DNA of 64,000 nucleotides from Prolixibacteraceae bacterium (GCA_030602265.1 JAUWAB010000001.1:1-64000), one strand, 5' to 3'; positions 48,019 to 57,701 are shown, counted from the stretch's first letter. Notes: generated by a model from the sequence alone, not told the origin. Numbers and translations: made by a program.

Positions 48019-48087
48019 AATTGTCCTTTTTTATCAGATGGCAATGTTTTTGGTATGTAAGTTCAGCAAATTTAAAATTTTGTAGAA

Positions 48088-48702
48088 ATGGCAGAAAAGA
48101 TAAATCCTAATGAAATAGATAGTGATTTTAAAGATAAAGTCGGGCAGGAAGAAAATATTCCGGTATCTGAAGCAACAGATCACAGCGGAGATACTTCTGA
48201 CCAGGACCACAAATCAAAATCACAGAAAAAGCATAAAAAAGACAAAAACGCAGAAATCATACAGGAACTTGGCGAGAAACTGGCTGATCTTAATGATCGT
48301 CACCTGAGACTTCAGGCAGAGTTTGACAATTTCAGAAAAAGGACACTGAAAGAAAAGGCTGAACTGATCAAGTCGGGAGGCGAATCGGTGTTAACCGCCA
48401 TTCTTCCTGTCATTGATGATTTCGACAGGGCCCTGGATACCATGACCGAAGTGCCCGAAGATGATCCCACCAAGAAAGGTTTACTGCTTATATTCAGCAA
48501 GTTCAGGGATTTCCTGAAGGTTAACCAGGTGACAGAAATTGAGGCAACCGGAAAGGATTTTGATGTGGACATGCACGATGCCATCACAAAAATTCCCGCT
48601 CCTTCGGAAGATCTGAAAGGAAAGGTAGTAGATGTGATCCAGAAAGGATACATGCTTAATGGCAAGGTTATCCGGTATGCAAAAGTGATAATCGGGGATT
48701 AA
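48088..48702 (+). CDS. grpE: Nucleotide exchange factor GrpE
   Basis: 204 residues. Releases ADP from DnaK. A charged, low-complexity N-terminus (1-55) is followed by a long coiled coil ('[26 protein letters not shown]') and the beta-rich head ('[16 protein letters not shown]', '[40 protein letters not shown]'-type sequence). Ten bases separate it from dnaJ. There is no dnaK in the window. Confidence 0.96.
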   Translation: MAEKINPNEIDSDFKDKVGQEENIPVSEATDHSGDTSDQDHKSKSQKKHKKDKNAEIIQELGEKLADLNDRHLRLQAEFDNFRKRTLKEKAELIKSGGESVLTAILPVIDDFDRALDTMTEVPEDDPTKKGLLLIFSKFRDFLKVNQVTEIEATGKDFDVDMHDAITKIPAPSEDLKGKVVDVIQKGYMLNGKVIRYAKVIIGD

Positions 48703-48712
48703 ACCAGAAAAA

Positions 48713-49879
48713 ATGTCAAAAAGAGATTACTACGAAATTCTTGAAGTCGGAAAGAATGCGACACATGAGGAATTAAAAAAAGCATACCGTAAGAAGGCCA
48801 TCCAGTTTCATCCGGATAAAAACCCGGGCAACAAGGAAGCTGAAGAGAAATTCAAGGAAGCTGCAGAAGCCTATGAGGTACTGAGCAATCCGGAGAAGCG
48901 TCAGCGGTATGACCAGTTCGGTCATGCAGGAATGGGTGGATCCGGAGGCTTCAGCGGTGGCGGGAATATGTCAATGGACGATATCTTTTCCATGTTTGGA
49001 GATGTCTTTGGAGACGCTTTCGGGGGCTTCGGTAGTTTTGGCGGATTCAGCGGATTCGGCGGGAGCCGTGGTGGCAGGTCACGCAGGGTTAACCGCGGCT
49101 CTGATCTGCGTGTAAAGGTAAAACTGACACTCAAAGAGATCGCCTCCGGAGTGGAAAAGAAAATCAAGGTAAAAAAATATGTAGCCTGTACCCATTGCAG
49201 CGGAACAGGGGCAAAAGACGGATCCTCCTTCACCACCTGTAATACCTGCCGGGGAAGCGGACATGTCACCCGGGTGGCCAATACGCTCCTCGGACAAATG
49301 CAGACGACATCAACATGCCCAACCTGTCAGGGTGACGGTCAGTCCATAACTGATAAATGTACCTACTGCGGCGGAGAAGGCGTTCTCCGCGACGAAGAAG
49401 TTATCTCCATCAGGATACCTGCCGGCGTAGGCGAAGGCATGCAGCTCAATGTTTCAGGCAAAGGCAATACGGGCAGGCGTGGCGGCGTTAACGGCGACCT
49501 GCTCATTCTCATTGAAGAAGAAGAGCATCCTGAATTGATCAGGGACAATACCAATCTGATCTACAATCTCTACCTTTCATTTCCCCAGATTACATTAGGG
49601 ACAACTGCCGAAATTCCGACCATCGAAGGTAAAGTAAAGGTCAAAATCGATGCAGGAACACAACCGGAAAAGATACTGAGACTCAGGGGCAAAGGACTCC
49701 CGGACGTTAATGGCTATGGCAAGGGGGACCTGCTGGTCAAGGTTCATGTATGGATACCTCAGAAACTTACCCCGGAAGAGAGAAAAACGCTTGAAAAACT
49801 TCAGGAATCCTCCAGTTTTCAATCGGGCCCGAGTGATTCAGAGAAGAGCTTCTTCGAAAAGATGAGAGATATTTTCTGA
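48713..49879 (+). CDS. dnaJ: Chaperone protein DnaJ
   Basis: 388 residues, type I DnaJ. The J domain (1-70) has the HPD motif in '[18 protein letters not shown]'. A Gly/Phe-rich region (about 75-125) follows, then the zinc domain with four CxxCxGxG motifs ([32 protein letters not shown]), and two C-terminal beta domains. It delivers unfolded substrates to DnaK and stimulates its ATPase. Operon with grpE. Confidence 0.97.
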   Translation: MSKRDYYEILEVGKNATHEELKKAYRKKAIQFHPDKNPGNKEAEEKFKEAAEAYEVLSNPEKRQRYDQFGHAGMGGSGGFSGGGNMSMDDIFSMFGDVFGDAFGGFGSFGGFSGFGGSRGGRSRRVNRGSDLRVKVKLTLKEIASGVEKKIKVKKYVACTHCSGTGAKDGSSFTTCNTCRGSGHVTRVANTLLGQMQTTSTCPTCQGDGQSITDKCTYCGGEGVLRDEEVISIRIPAGVGEGMQLNVSGKGNTGRRGGVNGDLLILIEEEEHPELIRDNTNLIYNLYLSFPQITLGTTAEIPTIEGKVKVKIDAGTQPEKILRLRGKGLPDVNGYGKGDLLVKVHVWIPQKLTPEERKTLEKLQESSSFQSGPSDSEKSFFEKMRDIF

Positions 49880-49957
49880 TCTGGAAATGACCTTTCAGGC
49901 TTTGCCGGTTTCCAAAAAAAATGCATATTTACGGCATATACCTAAATTAATATCACT

Positions 49958-50326
49958 ATGAAGAAATTAACTATTCTTTTCATTTTTGCCATCATTTCGG
50001 CAATGGCCACCGGCAATGACTTTTCAAAACTTATCGGAACCTGGAAATACAAGGTGGATTATGCTCCTCAGGGATATGAACAGGGACAGATGATCTTTTC
50101 TGAAAAAGAGGGCAAAGTTACCGGAGCACTGCAAATCCAGGGTTATTCTATTCCCGCGAAAAATATTGAGTTCGTCGACGGTCAATACAAATTTGTGGTA
50201 GAAATTGAATATGAGAATATTCCGGTCACCCTGAAAGTTGCAGGTGACAGCATCAGCGGACAGGCAAGAACACCCGACGGGAATATGCCATTCCGTGGGA
50301 CCCGCGTGAAGCCTGAACAAAAATGA
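49958..50326 (+). CDS. Small secreted beta-rich protein
   Basis: 122 residues with a clear signal peptide (MKKLTILFIFAIISAMATG). The mature 100 residues alternate short beta strands ('IGTWKYKVDYAPQGYEQGQMIF', 'GKVTGALQIQG', 'IPVTLKVAGDSISGQARTPDGNMPFRGTRV'), a lipocalin-like or small barrel pattern with GxW near the start. I do not recognise a named family. It is monocistronic, after grpE-dnaJ, convergent with the DUF1460 gene. Confidence 0.75.
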   Translation: MKKLTILFIFAIISAMATGNDFSKLIGTWKYKVDYAPQGYEQGQMIFSEKEGKVTGALQIQGYSIPAKNIEFVDGQYKFVVEIEYENIPVTLKVAGDSISGQARTPDGNMPFRGTRVKPEQK

Positions 50327-50370
50327 TCACTACCTGATCAGATTGTGAAAGCATAATTTTGGAGTAATTT

Positions 50371-51243
50371 TTATAATGGCCGGGCAACCATAATTCCGGT
50401 TGCGGTTTTGCTACCCTGGAGATATTCATTCAGGGTTTCTTCCGTTACAACAACCTTCATTTCGCGGGAGCTCGCATGGAGCATCCTTACCTTACCCCCT
50501 TCAGCCCTGATAACCATACCGACATGGACAACATCCAGTCCGTCAATATTGGTGGTGATGGCAATAATATCCCCATCCGTAAGCTGATCTTCAAACTCGG
50601 GGAGATTCTTTTTGGGAATAAACCAGGCTTTTCTTTCAGATATTTCCATTTCGAAAGCCTTTAAGCCGTCAATAAGTCCGGGATTTTCACCAAGCACCTT
50701 ATAACTCTGCGGATGCGTACTCATAAAGTCGGTTTTGTTCGGATATAAAATATGGGCAATGTCCCTCGACATATCCCTGACGATCTTTTTTTGGTGATTA
50801 TCATAGATCCAGTCACTGAAATAATGCAACCTGGACAGGTAACCATCCCTGACACCATTACGGTACCTGATCCTCTCGATTTCCTTTATGAAACGGTCAA
50901 ATCCGGGATCCTTTGACCGGACAGTATTGGTCAGGGCCAGAACATTTTCGGCAAATGTGGTACAATCCATTTCGCGAAGATTGATAACCAGTTTTTCCTC
51001 CTTCCCTGATTCCAGTGTATGGGCCACATAAGGAGTATTCAGAAAATAACTGCCGATTTTCACCATTATTTCCCCCGCGGGAAGTTTCTTATGCCGGCCC
51101 ATAATGTCCAGAAGGGAATCGGCTATTGCCCGGTCCCTGACATCGTATACCACAGAGTTGTCATTCACCTGTGCGTTGGATGAGCCACTGTGGCAGGATG
51201 CAGTCAGCGTGGCAATTAAAATTAGTCCAATTAGCGCTTTCAT
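50371..51243 (-). CDS. DUF1460 (NlpC/P60-like) lipoprotein
   Basis: 290 residues. The N-terminus 'MKALIGLILIATLTASCHSG' is a lipoprotein signal (Cys17). The domain that follows matches DUF1460, a papain-like amidase fold: catalytic-type Cys in 'MDCTTFAENVLAL', 'LHYFSDWIYDN' and the C-terminal His segment 'DGLDVVHVGMVIR...MLHASS'. Related proteins are thought to cleave N-acetylmuramoyl-L-alanine or related wall fragments. Monocistronic. Confidence 0.87.
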   Translation of the reverse strand: MKALIGLILIATLTASCHSGSSNAQVNDNSVVYDVRDRAIADSLLDIMGRHKKLPAGEIMVKIGSYFLNTPYVAHTLESGKEEKLVINLREMDCTTFAENVLALTNTVRSKDPGFDRFIKEIERIRYRNGVRDGYLSRLHYFSDWIYDNHQKKIVRDMSRDIAHILYPNKTDFMSTHPQSYKVLGENPGLIDGLKAFEMEISERKAWFIPKKNLPEFEDQLTDGDIIAITTNIDGLDVVHVGMVIRAEGGKVRMLHASSREMKVVVTEETLNEYLQGSKTATGIMVARPL

Positions 51244-51331
51244 AATTCCAAGTCAGTTGTGTAAAATTAGCAATATTAGTCGATATCAGTGACGTTCTCT
51301 GTCATTTGCCTACCTGTCCTTTAACAGGAAA

Positions 51332-52378
51332 TTACAGGCGAAGATCACTTAGCAGATCTATATAGCGTCTTATACCATGAGATATTTCGGATTTCAGGAT
51401 ATATTCATCTGCGGTATGCGATCTTGCCGAATCTCCGGGTCCAATCTTCACCGATGGCCAGGGCATGATGGCCTGATCGGAAGTTGTCGGGGAGCCATAC
51501 GCCGGAATCCCCATGCTACGTGCCTTATCGGCAAATGGATGGTCCCAGGGGATTCCTGAAGAGTTCAGCCTGAACGATCGAGGTTTAACGGACGAGTTAA
51601 TCAACCCGGAGATGATTTCGAATACCTGCCGGTTGGAGTAAAACTCATTTGTCCGTACATCCACTACAAACTGACATTCACCGGGTACCACATTATGCTG
51701 GCTGCCTGCATTAATCTGGGTCACCGTAATTTTCACCTTCCCAAGGACATCGGAAACCCGATCGAAGGAAAAATTCCTCAGAACCTGTATGTCATCCAAC
51801 GCCTTGTAAAGGGCATTCTCTCCCTCCTCTCGTGCGGCATGGCCAGATTTGCCGTGTGCTGTGCAATCCAGAACGAGTAGACCCTTTTCAGCTATAGCAA
51901 GTTCCATTCTTGTGGGTTCTCCCACAATGGCGAAATCAATCTTTGGCAACAAAGGAATTATGGATTCAAAACCATCAGCCCCTGAGTTTTCTTCTTCGGC
52001 CGAAGCTGCAAAGACAAGATTGTAGGGAAGTTCATCCTGATTATAGAAATGAATAAAGGCGGCAAGAAGGGATACCAGAGGCCCTCCGGCATCGTTGCTT
52101 CCAAGGCCGGTTATCTTGTCTCCCTCAACGGTAGCCTTATAGGGTAAACAGGTCCAGCCGGCAACCGGTTTAACGGTATCAATATGTGAATTGAGCAGAA
52201 TTGTGGGCTTTTCTATGTTAAAATACCGGTTTACAGCCCATGTATTATGCTTAAACTGTTGATAAGGAATACGCTTTTCAGCAAGAAAATTCCTTATAAG
52301 CAAGGCAGCATTCTCTTCTTCCCTGCTTAGCGAAGGAGTCGAAATCAGTCTTGTCAGAAGTTCTGTATATTCCTGCAT
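51332..52378 (-). CDS. M20-family deacylase (ArgE/DapE/acetylcitrulline deacetylase-like)
   Basis: 348 residues, a two-zinc aminoacylase. Metal ligands are seen in 'LLNSHIDTVKP', 'GLGSNDAGGPLVSLL', 'ASAEEENSGADGFE' (catalytic Glu) and 'VGEPTRMELAIAEKG', with a dimerisation domain at about 165-275. Members in Bacteroidota remove the acyl group in the acetylated or succinylated arginine route, and an N-succinylornithine-type carbamoyltransferase is encoded at 63008-63955, so a deacylase of succinylcitrulline is the favoured guess. Other M20 substrates are possible. Confidence 0.85.
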   Translation of the reverse strand: MQEYTELLTRLISTPSLSREEENAALLIRNFLAEKRIPYQQFKHNTWAVNRYFNIEKPTILLNSHIDTVKPVAGWTCLPYKATVEGDKITGLGSNDAGGPLVSLLAAFIHFYNQDELPYNLVFAASAEEENSGADGFESIIPLLPKIDFAIVGEPTRMELAIAEKGLLVLDCTAHGKSGHAAREEGENALYKALDDIQVLRNFSFDRVSDVLGKVKITVTQINAGSQHNVVPGECQFVVDVRTNEFYSNRQVFEIISGLINSSVKPRSFRLNSSGIPWDHPFADKARSMGIPAYGSPTTSDQAIMPWPSVKIGPGDSARSHTADEYILKSEISHGIRRYIDLLSDLRL

Positions 52379-52475
52379 AATATGGTTTATTGAAGGTGTA
52401 AAGAAAGCATATTATTTTATTTGATGTAACAGGTAGTTTATGTTTCCTGAAAACACCATTTACACCTTTAACCAT

Positions 52476-52528
52476 AAAAAAAAAAAAAAACGATTCGCGT
52501 ATAAAGTTTGAATTTTAGGCGAACCGTT
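52476..52528 (-). terminator. Terminator of the cytochrome gene cluster
   Basis: On the minus strand AACGGTTCGC (52528-52519) pairs with GCGAATCGTT (52498-52489) with one G-U wobble, followed by a run of 14-15 T (52490-52476). A strong intrinsic terminator directly after the NapC-like gene. Confidence 0.9.
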
Positions 52529-52546
52529 AGTGTATCAATTTATTTT

Positions 52547-54046
52547 TCAGTAGAGAGTGTAATGACAATCTGAACAGAACCTGGTTTTCCATGCATCACC
52601 GATGTCCTCCGGATGAATAAACTCAAGGGATCCGTTTCCGTAAGCATATTCCATCATCCCGGGAATTCCCTGCGCTTTAATCTCGTGGCATAAATTACAA
52701 TCCCTGGATATCACCCGGCCTGCGGTAGTCTTGTGCCTATCATTATGACAGCGGTAACATCCCGGTGTTTCGAGGTGTCCCAGATGATTGGGATATGCAC
52801 TCCATTTAACTTTCATATACGGGAAGATATTACGGCTGTAACCCTCCTGGGCTGCTGCAATGGCCAATTTTAGCAGTTCCTCCTTTTCTTCAAGAACCTC
52901 AGGGTACATCAGGTCGTAATAATCACGTACCTGAAAATCTATTTGGGCAAATGCACTGTCCTTTGATTCGAAATCCTGCACAAGTACTTGCATCAACGCC
53001 ATCTTAATGTCGGGTATATCCCGCGAAATTTTGCCTGCAGTGATGGCGTCATCAATAAAATTCTGGGGAGGCTGGTAGTTGTGAGAAGGACGGTTGTGAC
53101 AATCAATGCAGTCCATGACCTTCGCCTTCGATTCATCCCAAACCACACTCCCATTATCGGAATCAGTATCTATATAAGTATAAACTTCTCCAGTTTTCAG
53201 GTTGGTGTATCTGACCCAGGGAATGGATTCCAGATTAGCAGATCCGGCAATATATTCAATTTTTACCTCCGGATTGATATGCCAGTGAATACCCTCAGCC
53301 AAGCCGTGTGCATTGTATGATGCACTGGTCTTCATCAGCATTTGGATATCCCATTCGGTGGTTTCCTCATTGGCCAGATAGGATCTCTTCATTTTGACCT
53401 TATGGTCGTAGAATTTTTGTGGCCAGTGACATTCCTCACAGGTTTCCCTGGCAGGACGAAGGTTGTGGATAGGGGTTTCGATAGGACGGGAATACTTATT
53501 GAAAGTAACAGAATAAACCTGATATAATCCCGAGAGTTTACTTTTTACATACCAGTCGGCACCGCTACCGACATGACATTCAACACACTTTACTCTTTCA
53601 TGAGACGATTGGTGGTATGCAACATACTCGGGTTCCATCACTTTGTGGCAAAGTGTTCCACAGAACTGGACAGATTCAGTATAGTGGAATGCCTCATAGC
53701 TTCCAACCGCAGAAAGAATCACAATAACAACAGTACCTAATAAAAAAATAATTGAGGCATTCCGGATACCTTTATCATTAAAATCGACTACCGGCCAATC
53801 CTTTTCCTGGCTGACATCGGTTATCTCCTTTTTCTTTTGTTTAAACAACATCCCTACCGGGATAAGGACCAGTCCGATAACAAGAAAAACCGGGAGAATG
53901 ATGTAGATAAAAAGTCCGAGATAGGAACTACCTGCATCAAAAACAAGATTCAATACAAACAGGAAGAGGATCAGCGTAAGGCTAAAAGTGGCAAGAAGTG
54001 CCCCCAGAAAGGAGGTCCAGTTTCGAAGAGAATGTGGCAATTTCAT
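52547..54046 (-). CDS. NapC/NirT-like multihaem cytochrome c (7 haem sites)
   Basis: 499 residues with two N-terminal transmembrane helices (about 12-35 and 43-67) and a third at about 96-116, then a large periplasmic domain. Haem motifs: C129GTLC133H (three residues between the cysteines), C154VEC157H, C203EEC206H, C313IDC316H, C430YRC433H, C450NLC453H and C491SDC494H. The first two plus 'KVMEPEYVAYHQSSHERV' match quinol-oxidising NapC/NirT/NrfH proteins; the other haems form a C-terminal extension. It most likely takes electrons from menaquinol into the cluster's periplasmic cytochromes. Last gene before the terminator. Confidence 0.88.
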   Translation of the reverse strand: MKLPHSLRNWTSFLGALLATFSLTLILFLFVLNLVFDAGSSYLGLFIYIILPVFLVIGLVLIPVGMLFKQKKKEITDVSQEKDWPVVDFNDKGIRNASIIFLLGTVVIVILSAVGSYEAFHYTESVQFCGTLCHKVMEPEYVAYHQSSHERVKCVECHVGSGADWYVKSKLSGLYQVYSVTFNKYSRPIETPIHNLRPARETCEECHWPQKFYDHKVKMKRSYLANEETTEWDIQMLMKTSASYNAHGLAEGIHWHINPEVKIEYIAGSANLESIPWVRYTNLKTGEVYTYIDTDSDNGSVVWDESKAKVMDCIDCHNRPSHNYQPPQNFIDDAITAGKISRDIPDIKMALMQVLVQDFESKDSAFAQIDFQVRDYYDLMYPEVLEEKEELLKLAIAAAQEGYSRNIFPYMKVKWSAYPNHLGHLETPGCYRCHNDRHKTTAGRVISRDCNLCHEIKAQGIPGMMEYAYGNGSLEFIHPEDIGDAWKTRFCSDCHYTLY

Positions 54047-54137
54047 AATTAAGAGTTTGATTTATTGATTTACCAGGAAACATTACAAACTACAGTTCCC
54101 CTAATTAATACTCTCTGCCTACATCTTCACTGAAAAC

Positions 54138-54758
54138 TCAGTGACTCAATTCATGCCAGCCATTTATAATGCTTTTGAAATTCTGAATCGGATTCTTCCC
54201 GATTGACGCTGCATATACATGTACAATCAAAAACATCAGAATAATGAACCCAAGTCCGGCGTGAAAAAGAGCTGTAAGAAACACACCACTGACATCATAA
54301 ACTTCCTCAACGATAATTTCGGGGTAAAGCAAGGCAATTCCTGAAATAATTACGAGAGGAAGAATCAGGTACATAGAGAAGAAATAGGAAAATTTTTGTA
54401 ATGGATTGAATTTCCGTTTCTCATTTAAAGGAAAGGGTGGTTGCTGACCTTTAAACATGCCAAAAGCATAATATTCTGACTGCCTGATGATCCGTTGCAG
54501 CCAGCCTTTAATTTTAAGTCTGTAAAACTTTTTGTTACCAAAAACAATATTTCCTGAAAAGAACACCAGGTAATTCAGAGCCAGAATAACTCCGGTATAA
54601 TTATGAAACCTGACTATCAGGTAAAAGTTAATAAATTTCCCATGTATTCCGTAATGCATCAGGAATCCGGTTATTATCAGCACGATGATGCATAATGCAT
54701 TCACAGAATGCCAGATTCTTAACCACAATGGATAGAAGTATATTTTTGATTCAGACAT
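54138..54758 (-). CDS. Membrane cytochrome b (FdnI/PhsC/b561-like)
   Basis: 206 residues with four hydrophobic helices (about 18-36, 53-70, 122-145, 160-185). Candidate haem-b histidines are His17 ('LRIWHSVNA'), His35, His52 ('VRFHNYTGV') and the pair in 'LFHAGLGFIILMFLIVHVY'. The layout resembles the gamma subunits of formate dehydrogenase and thiosulfate reductase or hydrogenase cytochrome b, which exchange electrons with quinones. It lies 6 bp after the heptahaem cytochrome gene and is likely its membrane partner. Confidence 0.85.
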   Translation of the reverse strand: MSESKIYFYPLWLRIWHSVNALCIIVLIITGFLMHYGIHGKFINFYLIVRFHNYTGVILALNYLVFFSGNIVFGNKKFYRLKIKGWLQRIIRQSEYYAFGMFKGQQPPFPLNEKRKFNPLQKFSYFFSMYLILPLVIISGIALLYPEIIVEEVYDVSGVFLTALFHAGLGFIILMFLIVHVYAASIGKNPIQNFKSIINGWHELSH

Positions 54759-54763
54759 TTTTA

Positions 54764-55708
54764 CTACTTTTTATGAATTATCCTGAACGCAACATGAACA
54801 ATTATTCCGGCAAAAGCCATCAGAAGGATTCCAATGGTAATAAATTTGAAAGCAGGAACTTGATTGGCACCGATTACATATGCCTGATTGGTCTGAAAAA
54901 CCGAAAGAAAACCCTTGTCCTGCCTCGATTGGATATTCTCATATTTATACAGTGAGGCCCTGAGCATAGAATTCGCAGAATGGCATTCAGCACAGTTTTT
55001 AACTGCATGTTCTTTAGCCTGAATATTATGGGATACCATCAGATCATCATTAAATGCAGTATGACAATCGATACATCTTACGCTTCTGAAATGGAGCTCA
55101 TGATTGGGCAACCAGGAGTGTACTTCATTGATTACGGGAATATCACGAGAGCCGGCAAGACTGAATTTGGCGGCATTGGAATGACAAGCTAAACACATGG
55201 CATTATCAGATGCTACAATATCGGCAACCCGGCTACTGGAGCGCGCTGTAGTCCTGTAATAATGCTGATTGTGACATTTGTTGCAGGTAAAAAGATCACC
55301 CGCTCTCTGGAAATGAATACTTTTCTGAAATTCTTCTTCGATCAGCTCGAATTGAAAATGTTCATAATGAGGATCACCCCCATGGCAATCCAGACAAGTT
55401 GCCATCGGCTCAAACTTTAATTCATTGTTGTGCGGATAGGTCTCATAGTCCATGGAATGACAGTCGATACATGAGAAACCATTGTGGACACCGCTTAAAT
55501 ACTGCATCGTGTCAATGACGAAGTATGGATTCATTAATCTTCGTTCATCCTGCCCCGTCCAGTCGTTATGTAATGTGTAAGTCTGCCGGCTGTGACAATC
55601 CAGACAGGTTTTATTATCCTCTTTCATTGCAGCCATTTGTGCAGTCGCACCGACACAAATCCCTGCAAACAGAAGGATTATCGAAATTTTCCTATACAAG
55701 TAAACCAT
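54764..55708 (-). CDS. Membrane-anchored heptahaem cytochrome c
   Basis: 314 residues. Signal peptide at about 1-24, seven CxxCH motifs at Cys35, 80, 105, 142, 172, 212 and 239, and a C-terminal transmembrane helix at about 287-309 that anchors it to the inner membrane facing the periplasm. Extra histidines ('HNDW', 'HEHFQF'-type) may serve as distal ligands. I find no catalytic signature of nitrite, hydroxylamine or tetrathionate reductases, so an electron-transfer role with the adjoining cytochrome b is favoured. Confidence 0.88.
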   Translation of the reverse strand: MVYLYRKISIILLFAGICVGATAQMAAMKEDNKTCLDCHSRQTYTLHNDWTGQDERRLMNPYFVIDTMQYLSGVHNGFSCIDCHSMDYETYPHNNELKFEPMATCLDCHGGDPHYEHFQFELIEEEFQKSIHFQRAGDLFTCNKCHNQHYYRTTARSSSRVADIVASDNAMCLACHSNAAKFSLAGSRDIPVINEVHSWLPNHELHFRSVRCIDCHTAFNDDLMVSHNIQAKEHAVKNCAECHSANSMLRASLYKYENIQSRQDKGFLSVFQTNQAYVIGANQVPAFKFITIGILLMAFAGIIVHVAFRIIHKK

Positions 55709-55775
55709 TATAAAGATTTAAAAAAGGGGAGCACAGAAAAAATAAACTGCGCCCCCCTGAGTCCAATTGAATTTA

Positions 55776-56192
55776 TTACTTCATTGTCCGAATCAGATTT
55801 ACGATAGCCCAACGTTCTTCCTCGTCAGTGATTTTCTTTTCGAAATTGGGCATTTCATCACGGCCTACAAACGACTGGTAATAAATTTCACCATCGGTCT
55901 GAGCCTGGAATTTGGCATCTTTGAAGTTGCCAGGAAAGGTTTTCATGCTGGCAGCTTTTGGGCCATCGCCTAAACCCATATTGCCATGGCATGAACGACA
56001 ATGTTTTGCCCATGCTGCTTTACCCAGTTTTTCAAGGCTGGCATCGCCCTTATGAGGGTTCTTCATACTCTTGTATTCAGCCGGAACATTCCAGGGAGCG
56101 CCTTTTTTCTGCTCCTGCATGTTCATAAAAGACATAAATACTACACCGAGAATTAATGAAGCAAGAATTACAACAACATTTTTTGTTTTCAT
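55776..56192 (-). CDS. Monohaem c-type cytochrome
   Basis: 138 residues. An N-terminal hydrophobic segment (about 5-23) acts as signal or anchor. The haem site is C65RSC68H in 'HCRSCHGNMGLGDGPKA', and the axial methionine is probably in 'GRDEMPNFEKKI'. This is a class I cytochrome c with the G-x-G-D-G loop, suited to shuttling electrons in the periplasm. 21 bp after the DUF5777 gene. Confidence 0.92.
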   Translation of the reverse strand: MKTKNVVVILASLILGVVFMSFMNMQEQKKGAPWNVPAEYKSMKNPHKGDASLEKLGKAAWAKHCRSCHGNMGLGDGPKAASMKTFPGNFKDAKFQAQTDGEIYYQSFVGRDEMPNFEKKITDEEERWAIVNLIRTMK

Positions 56193-56213
56193 AATTAAAA
56201 AATTTAAGAGTTA

Positions 56214-57146
56214 CTAAAAATTCCAGAGCCTGGTTATAACAAACCCCACAGCCAGTCCGCCGTCCTGCCAGTCATTCTGGTTATACAGCATATTTTCCTG
56301 TGGAATTATACTCCCAGCTGAACCTATATACATCTGAAAGGCATGCGTGCTGGTAGCCACCTCCCAACCGAGTGCAAGATTAGGTTTCGGATGGTTGATG
56401 AACTCACGCTGCTCAGAAATGTCTTTAATCTTAAGAGGGGCGTCATAATTAAATACGATAGAACTTTGAGGCGACAGTTTCACTCTACCGCTCACATGTG
56501 CGCCAATTTTGTCATGGTCAACATTACGTTCGGTGAGGTTGTAATGGGTAAAACTGGCTGCAGCCTGAACGCTCAGCCACTCATTGAACTTACGACCGAT
56601 AATAAGCTGCGAGAAATACGACATTCGTTGTCCGAACCGGTATGGATGTTCGGTAAAAGGACCATCAGGATCCGATGAATGGTTGTATTTCCTTGACTCA
56701 AAAAACTCCTTGCTCCTGCCATCAATGGCCATATTTCCGAAAAGGGTAACCGAAACAGGCATGGTTTCTTCACGGGTTTGTTCAAAAACGGTCCATTTCA
56801 GGTTAAAATCATTGTACATTTTGGTTTTGCTGATACCCCACCCTGCCTGTACATTTCTCATGATGACATAATTCAGGCCCAGCCGGATATCATGCGCCGG
56901 AGCATACAAACCGAAAAGATCAGATCGTCCGTTTTCGACACTGCCGAATTTATGCTGGATAACAAATTCCAGGGTTTTAGGAGAATAGATAACCGATGTC
57001 TGGTTGTCGATCAGCAATCCGCTTGACCAGGGAGACCTGACCGGCCGTGGTTTTTGTTTTACCGGGGCCTCTTCGGTCTCATCCTGTCCGAATACCGGAA
57101 TTGCAAAGAACAGTGAGCATATAAATATGGATAGAAATCTTTTCAT
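56214..57146 (-). CDS. DUF5777 outer-membrane beta-barrel protein
   Basis: 310 residues. Signal peptide 1-20 (ending PVFGQ), then alternating amphipathic strands ending in an aromatic C-terminus (RLWNF), as expected for an outer-membrane barrel. 'IYSPKTLEFVIQHKFG', 'DLFGLYAPAHDIRLGLNYVI' and 'GISKTKMYNDFNLKW' match DUF5777. The family often accompanies cytochrome genes in Bacteroidota. It could be a sheath for haem proteins across the outer membrane, by analogy with porin-cytochrome systems; that is inference. Confidence 0.85.
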   Translation of the reverse strand: MKRFLSIFICSLFFAIPVFGQDETEEAPVKQKPRPVRSPWSSGLLIDNQTSVIYSPKTLEFVIQHKFGSVENGRSDLFGLYAPAHDIRLGLNYVIMRNVQAGWGISKTKMYNDFNLKWTVFEQTREETMPVSVTLFGNMAIDGRSKEFFESRKYNHSSDPDGPFTEHPYRFGQRMSYFSQLIIGRKFNEWLSVQAAASFTHYNLTERNVDHDKIGAHVSGRVKLSPQSSIVFNYDAPLKIKDISEQREFINHPKPNLALGWEVATSTHAFQMYIGSAGSIIPQENMLYNQNDWQDGGLAVGFVITRLWNF

Positions 57147-57168
57147 AACGAAACTGTTGGTTAATGCG

Positions 57169-57552
57169 TTAGTTATTCTTGGCCCCCTGCTTGATCCATG
57201 CTAAAACAAGGGCAGCCTGTTCACCTGTATATACCTTAAAATGTTGCTTTGCGGCCAGCGGTGAAGGAACGGTATATATTTTACTCTGCTCAGGATTTGC
57301 CTGGTTGATATAATTACCAGTTATTACGGCAAAGGCATTTCCGGCAGATAAGTCAGGGGAGGTTCCGCCGGTACGGTGACAGGAAGTACAGTTATTTCCG
57401 GTGGTAAAGATGGGAAGAATCTGTACTGAGAAGCTGATCTCCTCATCAACCGGAATTTCCGGGATAGTTTCCGGGACAATCCAGTCGTAATAGCAGCCAG
57501 ACATCGCTAACATCATTACGGTTACAAGAGATAAAAACAGCGATTTTTTCAT
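57169..57552 (-). CDS. Cytochrome c lipoprotein
   Basis: 127 residues from the ATG at 57552 (MKKSLFLSLVTVMMLAMSGC); an ATG ten codons upstream spoils the signal. Lipobox Cys20. One haem site, C55TSC58H in 'NNCTSCHRTGGTSPDLSAG', within a short domain like the planctomycete-type/PSCyt cytochromes, with 'ILPIFTTGNNCTSCH' typical. Axial sixth ligand not clear. It directly precedes the DUF5777 barrel gene and may be its outer-membrane-attached haem partner. Confidence 0.85.
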   Translation of the reverse strand: MKKSLFLSLVTVMMLAMSGCYYDWIVPETIPEIPVDEEISFSVQILPIFTTGNNCTSCHRTGGTSPDLSAGNAFAVITGNYINQANPEQSKIYTVPSPLAAKQHFKVYTGEQAALVLAWIKQGAKNN

Positions 57553-57619
57553 ATCAATTAAGTGATTTACAGGTTGAATCAATACTTGTGCCAGAAAGTC
57601 CGGGCAAAGGATGCTTTTT

Positions 57620-57652
57620 CAAACCTAATATTTATTTTTAGCTGTTGTCAAA
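57620..57652 (-). promoter_or_regulatory. Candidate promoter for the cytochrome lipoprotein-DUF5777-cytochrome unit
   Basis: On the minus strand TTTG (57652-57649), a 21-base spacer and TAGGTTTG (57627-57620), about 68 bp upstream of the ATG at 57552. With the hairpin just upstream it suggests a second transcription unit in the cluster. Confidence 0.5.
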
Positions 57653-57701
57653 TAACGATTCATATTATTCTAAATGAACCGAAGCATGATTATAATCTGT
57701 C

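Noticed and set aside
54764-55708. Heptahaem cytochrome as a nitrite or tetrathionate reductase
   Set aside because: No CxxCK or other catalytic haem motif of NrfA, HAO or OTR was seen; all sites are plain CxxCH.
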